From contig OY970235.1 of the NCBI GenBank assembly GCA_963714145.1, positions 8,308,001 through 8,372,000 of the forward strand: a stretch of DNA of 64,000 nt, written 5' to 3'. The notes beneath the pieces were generated by a model. That model was not told the origin of the DNA. It saw only the letters and a program-made list of their open reading frames with translations, and did no database searches. Of this stretch, positions 53,303-62,758 are shown one piece after another; position 1 is the first letter of the stretch; every line of letters begins with the position of its first letter. The stretch is from JBBWZH01 sp035544115. GTDB taxonomy: Bacteria; Actinomycetota; Actinomycetes; Mycobacteriales; CADCTP01. The translations under genes and the position numbers were made by a program.

Positions 53303-54666
53303 CCGGCGTTGGCGGCGGCCTGGACCACGCGCTGGTGCGGACGCTGCGCCGCCGCGTGGGGGACGAGCTGGACATGCGCCGGCGGTCACGTCGGTCGGCG
53401 GGGCTGCCGGCGCTGTCGGGGGAGGATGAGCAGCAACTGGCACACAGCCTGATTCTGGACGCGATCCGGGACCACGCCGCGGAGATGCTGGCCGTGGCCC
53501 AGCCGCCGCCCGCGCCGGAGCGGGACGCCGAGCTGGCGCGTGCGGTGCACGCGGCGCTGTACGGGGCGGGTCGGCTGCAGGCGCTGCTGGATCGCGCCGA
53601 GATCGAGAACATCGACATCAACGGCGCGGACGAGGTGTGGCTCGGCTACGCCGACGGCTCCCGGGAGCGGGCCGCGCCGGTCGCCGAGTCCGACGAGGAG
53701 CTCGTCGAGCTGGTGCAGGTGCTTGCCGCGCACGCCGGCCTGAACGCCCGCCCGTTCGACGCGGCGAACCCCGAGCTTGACCTGCGTCTGCCGGACGGGT
53801 CACGGCTGTCGGCGGTGATGCGGGCTTCGGCACGTCCGGCGGTGTCGGTCCGGCGTAACCGGTACCCGCGGGTGTTCCTACAGGATCTGGTCGACAACGG
53901 CACGGTGAGCCCGGAGCTGGCGGGATTTCTGCACGCCGCGGTGCTGGCCCGCAAGAACATCATGGTGGCCGGCGCGACGAACGCGGGGAAGACGACGCTG
54001 CTGCGGGCGCTGATCAACGCGATCCCGCCGTATGAGCGGCTGGTCACGGTGGAGAACTCCCTCGAGTTGGGGCTGCGGACACTGCCGGATCTGCATCCGG
54101 ACCTGGTCGAGCTGGAGGCGGTCCTGCCCAACAGTGAGGGTCGGGGTGCGGTGACGATGCAGCAGTTGGTCCGTCGGACGCTGCGGATGAACCCGTCGCG
54201 GGTGATCGTCGGGGAGGTGTTGGGTCCGGAGGTCGTCACGATGCTCAACGCGATGAGCCAGGGCAACGACGGGTCGCTGTCGACGATCCACGCCCGGTCT
54301 CCGAGGGAGACGTTCACGCGGATCGCGACGTACGCGAAGCAGGCCGACGAGCGGGTGGACCCGGAGACGGCGCACATGCTGGTCGCCGGCGCGCTGGACC
54401 TGGTGGTATTCGTCAGGCTGGCCCCGGATACGCAGCTGAGCCGGGTGGGGGAGCGGCCGCGGGTGCGCCGGTACGTCAGCGACGTGCTGGAGGTCAACGG
54501 ATACGACGGCGCGGTGCTGGCCAGCGCGGTGTTCGCGGCCGGGCCGGACGGACGGGCGGCGGTGAACCCGGACGCGACGTTGGCCTCGGCCGCCGAGCTG
54601 GCCGTATTCGGCTACCGGCACGACTCCTATGGCCGCGACCGGCTCGACCAGGCGTGGGGGGCGTAG
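53299..54666 (+). CDS. tadA: CpaF/TadA secretion ATPase
   Basis: 455 residues from GTG 53299. N-terminal domain ENIDINGADEVWL and RPFDAANPELDLRLPDGSRL; Walker A GATNAGKTTLL (about base 53972); acidic box VTVENSLELGL; Walker B RVIVGEVLGPEVVTML; His box STIHARSP. These are the standard motifs of the VirB11/CpaF hexameric ATPase that powers Tad pilus assembly. It is 3 bases from the tadB gene. Confidence 0.93.
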   Translation: MTGVGGGLDHALVRTLRRRVGDELDMRRRSRRSAGLPALSGEDEQQLAHSLILDAIRDHAAEMLAVAQPPPAPERDAELARAVHAALYGAGRLQALLDRAEIENIDINGADEVWLGYADGSRERAAPVAESDEELVELVQVLAAHAGLNARPFDAANPELDLRLPDGSRLSAVMRASARPAVSVRRNRYPRVFLQDLVDNGTVSPELAGFLHAAVLARKNIMVAGATNAGKTTLLRALINAIPPYERLVTVENSLELGLRTLPDLHPDLVELEAVLPNSEGRGAVTMQQLVRRTLRMNPSRVIVGEVLGPEVVTMLNAMSQGNDGSLSTIHARSPRETFTRIATYAKQADERVDPETAHMLVAGALDLVVFVRLAPDTQLSRVGERPRVRRYVSDVLEVNGYDGAVLASAVFAAGPDGRAAVNPDATLASAAELAVFGYRHDSYGRDRLDQAWGA

Positions 54667-54668
54667 CG

Positions 54669-55577
54669 GTGACCGTGGATGTTCTCCTGGGCGCTGGCTT
54701 GGCAGCCGGGCTCGGTGCGGCGCTGGTGATGTTGGCCGCCGGCCTGGTCGGCACGGTTCCCGATCGACAACGGCCACCGACGATGGCCGCGCGGATACGG
54801 GCGGCGGCCGGGTCGCCGACGCTGACGGCGCGGGTTGCGGCCGCGGCGGGGGTGGCGCTGCTGGTCGGCCTGCTCACCCGTTGGCCGGTGGCCGCCGCCG
54901 GCGGCGGCGTGCTGGTGTTGGCCTGGCCGTCGCTGGTCGGCGGCGCCGCCACCGAGCGGGTGGCGATCGACCGGCTGGAGGCGCTCGCGCTGTGGACGGA
55001 GTCGCTGAAAGACATGATCGCCGGAGCGGTCGGGTTGGAGCAGGCGATCCCGGTCAGCGTGGACGCCGCTCACCCTCTGCTGCGGCCACGGCTGGTCCGC
55101 CTCGCCGGGCGGCTTCGTGGCCGGGAGCCGCTGGAGGAGGCGCTGCGGCAGTTCGCCGCCGACCTCGACGACGCCTCCGCTGACCTGATCATCGCCGCGC
55201 TGATCCTCAACTCCCGGCTGCGCGGGCCAGGGCTGCGGGCGACGTTGGAACGGCTGGCCACCTCGGCCCGCCAGGAGCTGGACATGCGCCGCAAGGTCGA
55301 GGCCGGCCGGCGAGGGATCCGTCTGGGGGTGCAGATGATCGTCGCGTTGACCGTCGGGTTCGCGGTCCTGCTCGCGGTGTTCTCCCGGCAGTACGTCGCG
55401 CCGTACGGCAGCGTGGTCGGGCAGGTGATCCTGGCCGGCGTGCTGGCGATCTTCGCCGCGGGGTTCGCCTGGCTGCGGCGGCTGTCGGCCGAAGACCTGC
55501 CCGACACCTTCCTGGCCCGCCCGGGCCAGCTGGACGACGATCGCGTGCCCGGCGGGGCAGCGGAGGTGCCCAGGTGA
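54669..55577 (+). CDS. tadB: TadB inner-membrane platform protein
   Basis: 302 residues from GTG 54669. Hydrophobic helices at the N-terminus (LLGAGLAAGLGAALVMLAAG; VALLVGLLTRW) and C-terminus (MIVALTVGFAVLLAVF; VILAGVLAIFAAGFAWL) flank a type II secretion F-like cytoplasmic domain (LWTESLKDMIAGAVGLEQAI; ALILNSRLRGPGLRATLERL). It forms the membrane platform with TadC and overlaps tadC by 4 bases. Confidence 0.88.
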   Translation: MTVDVLLGAGLAAGLGAALVMLAAGLVGTVPDRQRPPTMAARIRAAAGSPTLTARVAAAAGVALLVGLLTRWPVAAAGGGVLVLAWPSLVGGAATERVAIDRLEALALWTESLKDMIAGAVGLEQAIPVSVDAAHPLLRPRLVRLAGRLRGREPLEEALRQFAADLDDASADLIIAALILNSRLRGPGLRATLERLATSARQELDMRRKVEAGRRGIRLGVQMIVALTVGFAVLLAVFSRQYVAPYGSVVGQVILAGVLAIFAAGFAWLRRLSAEDLPDTFLARPGQLDDDRVPGGAAEVPR

Positions 55578-56509
55578 CCCTGATGGTGCTGGACTTCGCC
55601 GCGATCGGCGCGCTGCTGCTCGCCCTGGTTCTGCTGATCCGCCCGCGGCGGGTCGAGCTGTCGGTGGCGATCGGCCGGTTCGATGCCGCCCGCCGCGGCG
55701 ATCCGGCCGGCGGGTGGCCCGCGGTGGCCGGGGTCTTTGGGGACGGTGGGACGGCGCGCAGCGGCATGACCGCGGTCCGGGATCGGCTCGGTCGTCGTCT
55801 GGCGGTTGCGCTGTCCCGGCGCGGGATCGCCCTGAGTTCGCAGCGGCAGGATCTGGCGCTGCTGGGCCGGTCCTACGAGGCGTTCCTGGCGACCAAGGTG
55901 CTTGTCGGCTTGTACGGCGGGCTGCTGGTGGCCGCTGTGGCCGTGGGGTTGTCCGCGGCGGGGGTCGGGGTGCCGGCCGTGGTCGCGGCCGGGCTGATGC
56001 TGGCCGTCGCCGCCGGGTTTTCCTTCCTGCCTGATCTCGGCCTGCGCAGCCAGGCAGCGGTTCGCCGCCGGGACTTCCGCCGCGTGCTGGGCTCGTTCCT
56101 GGACTTGGTCGCGCTGAGCATGGCCGGTGGTCGGGGTCTGCCGGAGGCGTTGCCGGCTGCGGCCCGCATCGGCACCGGCTGGGCGTTCGAGCTGCTGCGC
56201 GCGACGCTCGAGCGGGCCCGTGATGTCGGCCAACCCGCCTGGGAGGCGCTCGGTGAGCTCGGCGAGCGCACCGGCGTGGAGGACTTGCGCAGCTTGGCCG
56301 GGAGCCTGCTGCTGGTCGCCAGCGACGGCGCCCGGATCCGGGACACCCTCTCGGCCCGGGCGACCACCCTGCGGCGCCGGCAGTTGACCGACGCGGAAGG
56401 CGAAGCCAACGAACGCGACCAAGCGATGCGGGTAGCCCAACTGCTCATCGGGTTCGGATTCGTGATCTTCATCGGCTACCCAGCCGTGGCCAACGTGCTG
56501 GCTGTTTGA
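55574..56509 (+). CDS. tadC: TadC inner-membrane platform protein
   Basis: 311 residues from GTG 55574. Same T2SF layout as TadB: an N-terminal helix (AIGALLLALVLLI), two mid helices (LVGLYGGLLVAAVAVGL; VVAAGLMLAVAAGFSFL), a domain with FLDLVALSMAGGRGLPEALP and LGELGERTGVEDLRSLAGSL, and a final helix (LLIGFGFVIFIGYPAVANVL). It would pair with TadB in the platform. Confidence 0.87.
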   Translation: MTLMVLDFAAIGALLLALVLLIRPRRVELSVAIGRFDAARRGDPAGGWPAVAGVFGDGGTARSGMTAVRDRLGRRLAVALSRRGIALSSQRQDLALLGRSYEAFLATKVLVGLYGGLLVAAVAVGLSAAGVGVPAVVAAGLMLAVAAGFSFLPDLGLRSQAAVRRRDFRRVLGSFLDLVALSMAGGRGLPEALPAAARIGTGWAFELLRATLERARDVGQPAWEALGELGERTGVEDLRSLAGSLLLVASDGARIRDTLSARATTLRRRQLTDAEGEANERDQAMRVAQLLIGFGFVIFIGYPAVANVLAV

Positions 56510-56529
56510 CCGAGGAAAGGAGGAACCCT

Positions 56530-56727
56530 GTGCCCGAACTCGACCTGCTCCGTGCACTGTGGACGGTGTTCCGGGCGCGCCTGGACGTCCTACGCGAAGA
56601 CAGCGACCGCGGCGACATCGTGCAGACGGTCATCATCGTGGCCGCGTTCGCCGCCGCCGCGATCATCATCGTCGCGATCCTGGTGGCCAAGGCGAAAAGC
56701 AAGGCAGAAAACGTGCAGACCCAGTGA
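56530..56727 (+). CDS. Flp-like small pilin candidate
   Basis: 65 residues from GTG 56530, chosen because AAAGGAGG stands seven bases before it; an overlapping TTG at 56506 is weaker. A short charged N-terminus ends in DRGDIVQ, followed by the hydrophobic helix TVIIVAAFAAAAIIIVAILV and a Lys-rich tail. Size and position fit a Tad major pilin, but the usual Gly-x4-Glu prepilin site is not kept, and no prepilin peptidase gene is in the operon. Confidence 0.65.
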   Translation: MPELDLLRALWTVFRARLDVLREDSDRGDIVQTVIIVAAFAAAAIIIVAILVAKAKSKAENVQTQ

Positions 56728-57182
56728 GCCGCCGGGTCAGCGACAGCGTCCGCCCGTCCCCATCACGCCGCCGCCGCGGAGCCGCTGCAGGGCGTCGTCG
56801 GTGGCTCAGACGAGGCGACGCCGGGATGAGCGTCGTCGAGGTCGCCATCACCTTTCCGGCGTTGCTGCTGATGATCCTCGTCGTCTTCCAGGTCGGGCTG
56901 TGGTGGCACGCCCGGCACCTGGCGCTGGCCGCCGCGCAGGAAGGCGCGCGGGTCACGCGGACGTTCGGCGGCACGGCCGAGGCCGGCCGCACGCGCGCCC
57001 TGGACTACCTGGGCAAGCTCGGACCCAGGGTGCTGACCGTGCGGGAGGCCACCGCATCCCGCGACGCCACCACAGCCACCGTACAAGTCCACGGCACAGT
57101 GCTCAGCATCGTCCCGGGCCTCCGACTGGGAGTCGACGAGCAGTCCACCGGTCCAATCGAACGCTACGTCCCGCCGCCATGA
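56724..57182 (+). CDS. tadE: TadE-like pseudopilin 1
   Basis: 152 residues from GTG 56724 (overlaps the pilin gene). A long basic leader (about 37 residues) precedes GMSVVEVAITFPALLLMILV, the TadE motif with Glu at position 6 of the helix, then VVFQVGLWWHARHLALAAAQEGARV. TadE proteins are minor pilins of Tad systems. Overlaps the next gene by 4 bases. Confidence 0.85.
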   Translation: MSRRVSDSVRPSPSRRRRGAAAGRRRWLRRGDAGMSVVEVAITFPALLLMILVVFQVGLWWHARHLALAAAQEGARVTRTFGGTAEAGRTRALDYLGKLGPRVLTVREATASRDATTATVQVHGTVLSIVPGLRLGVDEQSTGPIERYVPPP

Positions 57183-57637
57183 TCACCGCCGACCGACCCC
57201 GCCGGGCGGTCGTCCCCGGCCGATTCCGCCACGTCGGTCGCGGTGACCGGGGCGTGCTGGCGATCGAGCTGGCGATCATGACTCCGTTCCTGATCGTCAT
57301 GGTCGTCATGGTGGCCGGTCTGGGCCGGATGGCTGGAGCCCGCAGCCAGGTCGACGCGGCCGCGCGCGAAGCGGCCCGCGCGGCCTCGCTGGAACGCGTG
57401 GTGAGTCGCGCCCCAGCTGTGGGCGCCGCCGCGGCCGCCGCCTCGCTGGCCGAGGCCGGGTTGACCTGCGCGGCGATGTCCGTCGACGTCGACACCAGCG
57501 ACTACCGCCCCGGCGGGCAGGTGCGCGCGACAGTGACGTGCAGCGCCAGCATGGCCGGGCTCGGCCTGGTGTTCCCCGGGTCGAAGACGTTCGCAGCCAC
57601 CGCCGTGGTACCGATCGAGCAGTACCGGACCGGCTGA
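57179..57637 (+). CDS. TadE-like pseudopilin 2
   Basis: 152 residues from ATG 57179. GDRGVLAIELAIMTPFLIVM and MVAGLGRMAGARSQVDAAAR repeat the TadE plan. The C-terminal part is a small beta domain with two Cys (LTCAAMSVDVD; VRATVTCSASM) that could form a disulphide outside the cell. It is one base from the next gene. Confidence 0.82.
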   Translation: MITADRPRRAVVPGRFRHVGRGDRGVLAIELAIMTPFLIVMVVMVAGLGRMAGARSQVDAAAREAARAASLERVVSRAPAVGAAAAAASLAEAGLTCAAMSVDVDTSDYRPGGQVRATVTCSASMAGLGLVFPGSKTFAATAVVPIEQYRTG

Positions 57638-57638
57638 C

Positions 57639-58091
57639 ATGAGACTGCCAACGTCACGGTGGGCGGCCCGTCGCGTGGGCGGCGACCGTGGCTCCGCGGC
57701 GCTGTTCGTGGCGATCTCGGCGGTCGCGCTGCTGGCCATGGCCGGGCTGGTCATCGACGGCGGCTACGCCCTGGCCGACCGGCAAACCGCCGCCGACGCC
57801 GCCGAACAGGCCGCCCGCGCCGGCGCCGACGCGCTGAGCCAGAACAGCCTGCGCTCCGACGGCCCAGCCCGGGTCAACCCCGCCAAGGCCCGCGCGGCAG
57901 CTGAGCGGCTACTCACCCAACTCGACCTCGCCGGGGAGGTCAGCGTGGACGGCGCAACCGTCACGGTCACCGTCCACATCGTGCGACACACCACGATTCT
58001 GTCCGCGGTCGGAGTGGATCAGCTCACCCTGACCGGCACGGCCAGCGCCCGGTCAGTGCCCGGGCTGGTCAGCCAGACGGGAGAACCCTGA
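57639..58091 (+). CDS. TadG-like pilus protein
   Basis: 150 residues from ATG 57639. DRGSAALFVAISAVALLAMA then GLVIDGGYALADRQTAADAA is the N-terminus of TadG-like proteins, whose von Willebrand domain is here cut down to a short beta part. The stop overlaps the next start (ATGA in CTGATG). It is the third minor-pilin-type gene in a row. Confidence 0.8.
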   Translation: MRLPTSRWAARRVGGDRGSAALFVAISAVALLAMAGLVIDGGYALADRQTAADAAEQAARAGADALSQNSLRSDGPARVNPAKARAAAERLLTQLDLAGEVSVDGATVTVTVHIVRHTTILSAVGVDQLTLTGTASARSVPGLVSQTGEP

Positions 58092-61000
58092 TGCCTCATC
58101 GCCGGCCCCTGGCCACCGGTCGACGCCAGCGGCGGCTGCGTGACCTGCCGCGCGCGGCCGGCGCCCTGGCCGTGCTGGCGGTCCTGCTGGTCGGTGTCCC
58201 GGCGGCACTCACGACCTACGTGGGGATGCCGCTGCCAGGTTGGGACCAGCTGCGGTCCGGCGCGCTGGATGACACCACCCTGATCCGCCTGATGGCCTGC
58301 GTGGTCTGGCTGGCGTGGGCGCAGTTCAGCGTCGCGGTCGCAGTCGAGTTCGTCGCGGCGGTCCGCGGCGCGCGTGTCCCGCGGCGGCTGCCGCTGGTAG
58401 CGGCGGCGCAGCAGGATCTCGCCCGCGGCCTCATCACCGCGATCCTCGCGGTCTCCACAGTCGCCAGCGGGGTATCGCTGGCCATGCCCGGCGTCGCGCA
58501 CGCCACACCGGCGGCACCCGCCGGTACCCCGGCCACAGCCCCGGCTGGGCTGCCAACTGACGATGGCCACGCCGGGCCGGGCGTTGCGGCTGCCGACCGC
58601 GGAGCCGGGTTGCCGTCCTACGTGGTCCAACCCCCCGACGGCCGCGGCGCGGACAGCCTCTGGGCGATCGCCGAACGACACCTGGGCTCCGGCCAGCGCT
58701 GGCGGGAGATCTACCAACTCAACCGCGGCCGGCCACAGCCAGGCGGGCGGCAACTCCGCGACCCCGGGCTGATCCAGCCGGGCTGGCAGCTTCTGCTACC
58801 CGCCGACGCCGTAGGCCTTCCAACACCGCCCAGCCATACCGCCGAGGCAGGGCACCGGACCTGGACTGTCCGCCCCGGCGACACACTCAGCCACATCGCC
58901 GAACAGACCCTCGGTACGCCGGACTACCGCAGCATCTTTCACGCCAACCGGGGCAGGCCACAGGCCGACGGCGGCCACCTCACCGACCCCGACGTCCTCC
59001 GTCCTGGATGGACACTCACGATTCCACCGCTGCCCGCCGTCGGCCCCCACCCCGGTCGGCCGAACACGGGTCATTCCCAGCCAGGACGAGGCAGCGGCCC
59101 GGCAACGACCCCGGCCACACCGGCCCGGCCAGGCCCGGCCCAATCGACGCCCGAAGCCGTCCCAAACCCGCCTCCGCACCCCACCGCTGCGCCAGCACCG
59201 ACCGGTGATACCCAGACGCCGACCTCGCGGGCATCCATTCCAACCGCGACCGACACCGGCGCATCGGCTCCCACCGCCGCGGCCACCGCCGACCAGCGCG
59301 GGGAGCGCGGCGACAGCGGCGACGGGCACATCGTCAGCCTGCCCCGGGCCGCCTACATCGGCGCCGGCCTATTCGCCGCCTGCCTGCTGGCCGCCCTTGC
59401 CGGACTACGTCGCAGGCAGTCCCGGCTGCGCCGCCGCGGCCGCCGCATCCCGGCCGCGTCGCCGGCGGCGTCCCGCACCGAACAGGTGCTGCGCCAGATC
59501 GAACAGCCCGACGCCGTCGACTTCCTGGACCGGGCGCTGCGCAGCCTGTCCGCCGCCGTGTCCGGCAGCCCGGCCGAAGCGCTCCCCGACGTCCAGGCTG
59601 CTCGGCTGCTCGGCGACCGGCTGGAGCTGTTGCTTGCCGAACCGAACCCGGAAGCGCCGGCCCCGTTCACCGCTGAGGACGGCGGGCATCGCTGGACCGT
59701 GCCGATCGACGCTGAGCTGCCGATCACCGCAGCGCGCGTCGGCGACCACCTGGCACCCTTCCCGGCGCTGGCGAGCATCGGCTGGGACGACGGGGAGACT
59801 CTGCTGGTCGACCTCGAACGGATCGGATCCCTGGCGCTGACCGGCGACGCCGTCCGCTGCGCAGACCTGCTGCGGTTCCTGGCCGCCGAACTGGCCTACA
59901 ACCGATGGTCCGACGGCGTACGGGTGACCCTCGTCGGAGCGGGAGAGGAGTTCGTCGAGGTCCACCCAGAGCGGATCAGCTACGCACCGACGTTCGACGA
60001 CATCGCCACCCGACTGGAGGCGTTCCTACACCAGACCCTGGCCACCGCCGCGGACCTGGCCACCGGTGGTGTGCTCGCAGGCAGGGTCGAGGACATCGCC
60101 GGCGACGCATGGATGCCCGAAGTGCTGCTGCTGGCCGGACCGTTACTCCCGCCGGACACCGAACGTCTCGCCGGCCTGCTCGACCGGCTCGACGAGGCCG
60201 GCCGCGCAGCGCTCGCTGTGGTCATCACTGACAACTCCGCCACCGCCGACGCCACCAAGTGGACCGTGACCATCGACGGCGACGGCACGTTGACCATGCC
60301 CGCGCTGGGCATGCGGATGCGCGCCCAGGGCATCCCCGCCGACCAGGCCCGCGACCTGGCCAGCCTGCTGGCCACCGCCCGCCGCACCGATGACGAACCG
60401 CTGCCCGCCGCTACGGATGACGCCGACTGGGCCCTCGATGTCGACGCCGCCGGCGGCCTCCTGCCGGCCGCCATCACCCTGTCCCCGCGCCAGACCGCCA
60501 CACCGCCCGGGACAGGCCCTCGCAGCCAGCTCACCACACCCGCCGCCGAGTCCCTTCAGGACAGTCCCGACCAGGACGGCAGCGACGTCACCGAGGCCGA
60601 GCCGGGTAGCGAGCCGACCTGGCCGCCGGACCGCCGGGTCGTGGATCTGTCCCCGTCGACTCGCGCAGCCGCCGAACGCCGGACCCGGGTCGAGCAGACC
60701 GACCCCCGCCTGGATGACGACGTCGCGGCATGGTTCGACCCGGACCAAGCTGTACCCCGGGTCGCACTGATCGGCCCAGTCACGGTGACCGCGTCCGGGC
60801 GGCGGCCAGACCGGCGGATCGACTGGTACACCGAGGTCATCGCCTACCTCGCCACCCGCCCCCGCGGCGCGACCGCCGAAAAACTCACACTCGCGCTCTG
60901 GGACGACCGGGCGGAGGAGATCAGCCCCGTCACCCGCAGGCAGGCACTCAGCACCGCCCGCAGCTGGCTGGGCCAGAACCCCGCCGGCGAGCTCTACCTG

Positions 61001-61546
61001 CCCAACATGTACGCCGAGGACGGCGCCGGCACCGACACCCGCCGAGGGGTGTACCGCCTCGCCGACTCAGTCCTGGTCGACTGGAACCTGTTCCGGCGGC
61101 TACGGCGCCGCGGCGAAGCCCGCGGCCACGACGGCACCGAAGACCTGAGCCAGGCGCTACGGCTGGTCCGCGGCCGCCCATTCGCCAACACCCGCGCCGG
61201 CCGCTACGCCTGGCTCGTCCAAGACGACCTGAACCTGACCATCGCCCACGCCGTCGTCGACGTCGCCCACGACCTCGCCACCCAACTGCTCACCGCCGGC
61301 GACCCGGCCGCAGCCCGATGGGCCGCCGAACAAGCACAGCTCGCCGACGACGCCGACGACCGCCCATTCTGCGACCTGATGTCCGCCGCCCACGCCGAAG
61401 GCAAAACCGCCGAGGTCCGCGGCCTGCTCAACCGCCTAATGCGCCTCCACGAAGCCGACGTCGAGGAAGACCTCCCACCAGCGACATTCGAACTAGTCAA
61501 CCGGCTGCTCTACCTCCCCCCGGCAGCAGGTGGCCGCCGACACTGA
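58091..61546 (+). CDS. LysM-BTAD membrane regulator of Tad cluster
   Basis: 1151 residues. Two membrane helices (AGALAVLAVLLVGVPAAL, 23-40; CVVWLAWAQFSVAVAVEFVA, 70-89) and a third near 109-130 precede an outside part with two LysM-type repeats (177-240: DSLWAIAERHLGSGQRW; 257-313: WTVRPGDTLSHIAEQTLG), which bind peptidoglycan. After a Pro/Thr linker and a membrane helix (AAYIGAGLFAACLLAALAGL) comes a long cytoplasmic region, ending in a winged-helix-like segment and a BTAD domain (about 1000-1140: DWNLFRRLRRRGEARGHDGT; ARWAAEQAQLADDADDRPFC). BTAD is the SARP-type activator domain. It probably couples wall state to Tad expression. Confidence 0.88.
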   Translation: MPHRRPLATGRRQRRLRDLPRAAGALAVLAVLLVGVPAALTTYVGMPLPGWDQLRSGALDDTTLIRLMACVVWLAWAQFSVAVAVEFVAAVRGARVPRRLPLVAAAQQDLARGLITAILAVSTVASGVSLAMPGVAHATPAAPAGTPATAPAGLPTDDGHAGPGVAAADRGAGLPSYVVQPPDGRGADSLWAIAERHLGSGQRWREIYQLNRGRPQPGGRQLRDPGLIQPGWQLLLPADAVGLPTPPSHTAEAGHRTWTVRPGDTLSHIAEQTLGTPDYRSIFHANRGRPQADGGHLTDPDVLRPGWTLTIPPLPAVGPHPGRPNTGHSQPGRGSGPATTPATPARPGPAQSTPEAVPNPPPHPTAAPAPTGDTQTPTSRASIPTATDTGASAPTAAATADQRGERGDSGDGHIVSLPRAAYIGAGLFAACLLAALAGLRRRQSRLRRRGRRIPAASPAASRTEQVLRQIEQPDAVDFLDRALRSLSAAVSGSPAEALPDVQAARLLGDRLELLLAEPNPEAPAPFTAEDGGHRWTVPIDAELPITAARVGDHLAPFPALASIGWDDGETLLVDLERIGSLALTGDAVRCADLLRFLAAELAYNRWSDGVRVTLVGAGEEFVEVHPERISYAPTFDDIATRLEAFLHQTLATAADLATGGVLAGRVEDIAGDAWMPEVLLLAGPLLPPDTERLAGLLDRLDEAGRAALAVVITDNSATADATKWTVTIDGDGTLTMPALGMRMRAQGIPADQARDLASLLATARRTDDEPLPAATDDADWALDVDAAGGLLPAAITLSPRQTATPPGTGPRSQLTTPAAESLQDSPDQDGSDVTEAEPGSEPTWPPDRRVVDLSPSTRAAAERRTRVEQTDPRLDDDVAAWFDPDQAVPRVALIGPVTVTASGRRPDRRIDWYTEVIAYLATRPRGATAEKLTLALWDDRAEEISPVTRRQALSTARSWLGQNPAGELYLPNMYAEDGAGTDTRRGVYRLADSVLVDWNLFRRLRRRGEARGHDGTEDLSQALRLVRGRPFANTRAGRYAWLVQDDLNLTIAHAVVDVAHDLATQLLTAGDPAAARWAAEQAQLADDADDRPFCDLMSAAHAEGKTAEVRGLLNRLMRLHEADVEEDLPPATFELVNRLLYLPPAAGGRRH

Positions 61547-62161
61547 ACCGTCCACACGCGACACGCCGAGCCGCGTTGACAATCACCCCGCGAGCGGCCG
61601 ATCCGTCGCGCGGAACCGCGGCAAGGCGCTAACCCTCAGCCCGCACTCGGCGACGAGCGTCTGGCTGTGACGGCCTGACTTGGATCTGACCCCCTTTCCG
61701 TGAACGCAGAGGTGCGGCGGATCGGTTGTGCTACAGGTCGCGGATGGGCCACCAGGTGCACAGCCACGGTGCGCCACAGCACATCTCGATCATCATGAAA
61801 GTCGGCCAGGTCTCCGTAGCTGGCCCCACCGCGACGGCTGTAACGGCTCCACGCGACTCGGTCACGGACCCGGGCTAGTCACTGTCCGATACCACGATGG
61901 CCTACCTGTCGCGTCGGGCCCACGAGCGATTCGCGGCGGATGAGGACGTTCGAGTGTGGCACGGCTGCACGAGCCCGCGCGGTCACTTGTACGCGCTGAT
62001 CGCTGAGATTGATCTTCCTACGGTAGCGACAAGTGGCCCGGCGTCGTGATCCCAGTCATGGTTGGCGTGGTGAGAGCGCCGCATGGGTGCTTGTCCAACG
62101 CAGGTCCCGCGGAACGTAGACGTCTGGACGGCAGTCCTGCACCTGCGGCGCGTACCTCCTA
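61547..62161. other. Intergenic region with one short open frame
   Basis: 615 bases between the Tad cluster and the RT-HEPN pair. Bases 61897-62049 hold a 50-codon frame (MAYLSRRAHERFAADEDVRV, then WHGCTSPRGHLYALIAEIDL) whose composition looks coding but which has no clear ribosome site; it may be a gene remnant. Nothing else is supported. Confidence 0.35.
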
Positions 62162-62758
62162 TTACGACCTGGCTTGGACTGCGATGTCGACGCGCTCGAT
62201 GAAGTCGCGACACGCTGCGGCCGCCGCCAAGAGACTGTCGTCTGAGAGTAGAATCGTGTTGTTGTTGACAGCGATGCCTGCAGCCTTCAGTTTCGACTTG
62301 ACGCCTTGCTCATTTCTCAGCTGGCGTCTCGTCAACTTTCCGAGGCCGTGGGCGACGGCGTTGCGCGCCTCAGCGAGTCGTTCGACTGCCTTCCAATCTT
62401 CGTTGATACCGAGCCACTCCTTGTAAGACTTCTGTTGGTCTTGCCAGGTGCTAGTGCCGCGAATGACGGCCTCGTCAGCCACCTTAGTGGCGGTGACGCT
62501 CAGTGTTCTAGGGACAGCTCGGTCGACTTCACGAGCCAACATGTCCGACGCGAACGCCTCGGTGATTGACAGGAGTCTGACAAGCGTAGCCTGACACCTG
62601 TCCTGAACTGGGTCGCCGTCCGGCGAGGTGCGTAGGCGAGAGAGCGGCCGGGGTCTCAGGGCTGCGACAGCGGCACGATGGGCGCCAAGCGTGCGGAATA
62701 GCAGTGCGGACGCTGCTTCGGCTTCGGCCGACGGCGCCTTTGCGGCCGGCGTAGTCAC
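62162..62758 (-). CDS. HEPN-type protein coupled to reverse transcriptase
   Basis: 198 residues from GTG 62758, overlapping the RT stop by 4 bases (GTGA). The product is nearly all helix. Residues 118-140 read GINEDWKAVERLAEARNAVA then HGLG: R132-N-A-V-A-H137 is the RX4H catalytic motif of HEPN ribonucleases, with the Asn after Arg typical of RiboL-PSP/MAE-type HEPN. HEPN enzymes cut RNA in many defence and toxin systems. The coupling to a reverse transcriptase suggests a two-gene defence system in which cDNA synthesis or RT sensing controls RNA cleavage. GC is lower than in the Tad cluster. Confidence 0.7.
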   Translation of the reverse strand: MTTPAAKAPSAEAEAASALLFRTLGAHRAAVAALRPRPLSRLRTSPDGDPVQDRCQATLVRLLSITEAFASDMLAREVDRAVPRTLSVTATKVADEAVIRGTSTWQDQQKSYKEWLGINEDWKAVERLAEARNAVAHGLGKLTRRQLRNEQGVKSKLKAAGIAVNNNTILLSDDSLLAAAAACRDFIERVDIAVQARS

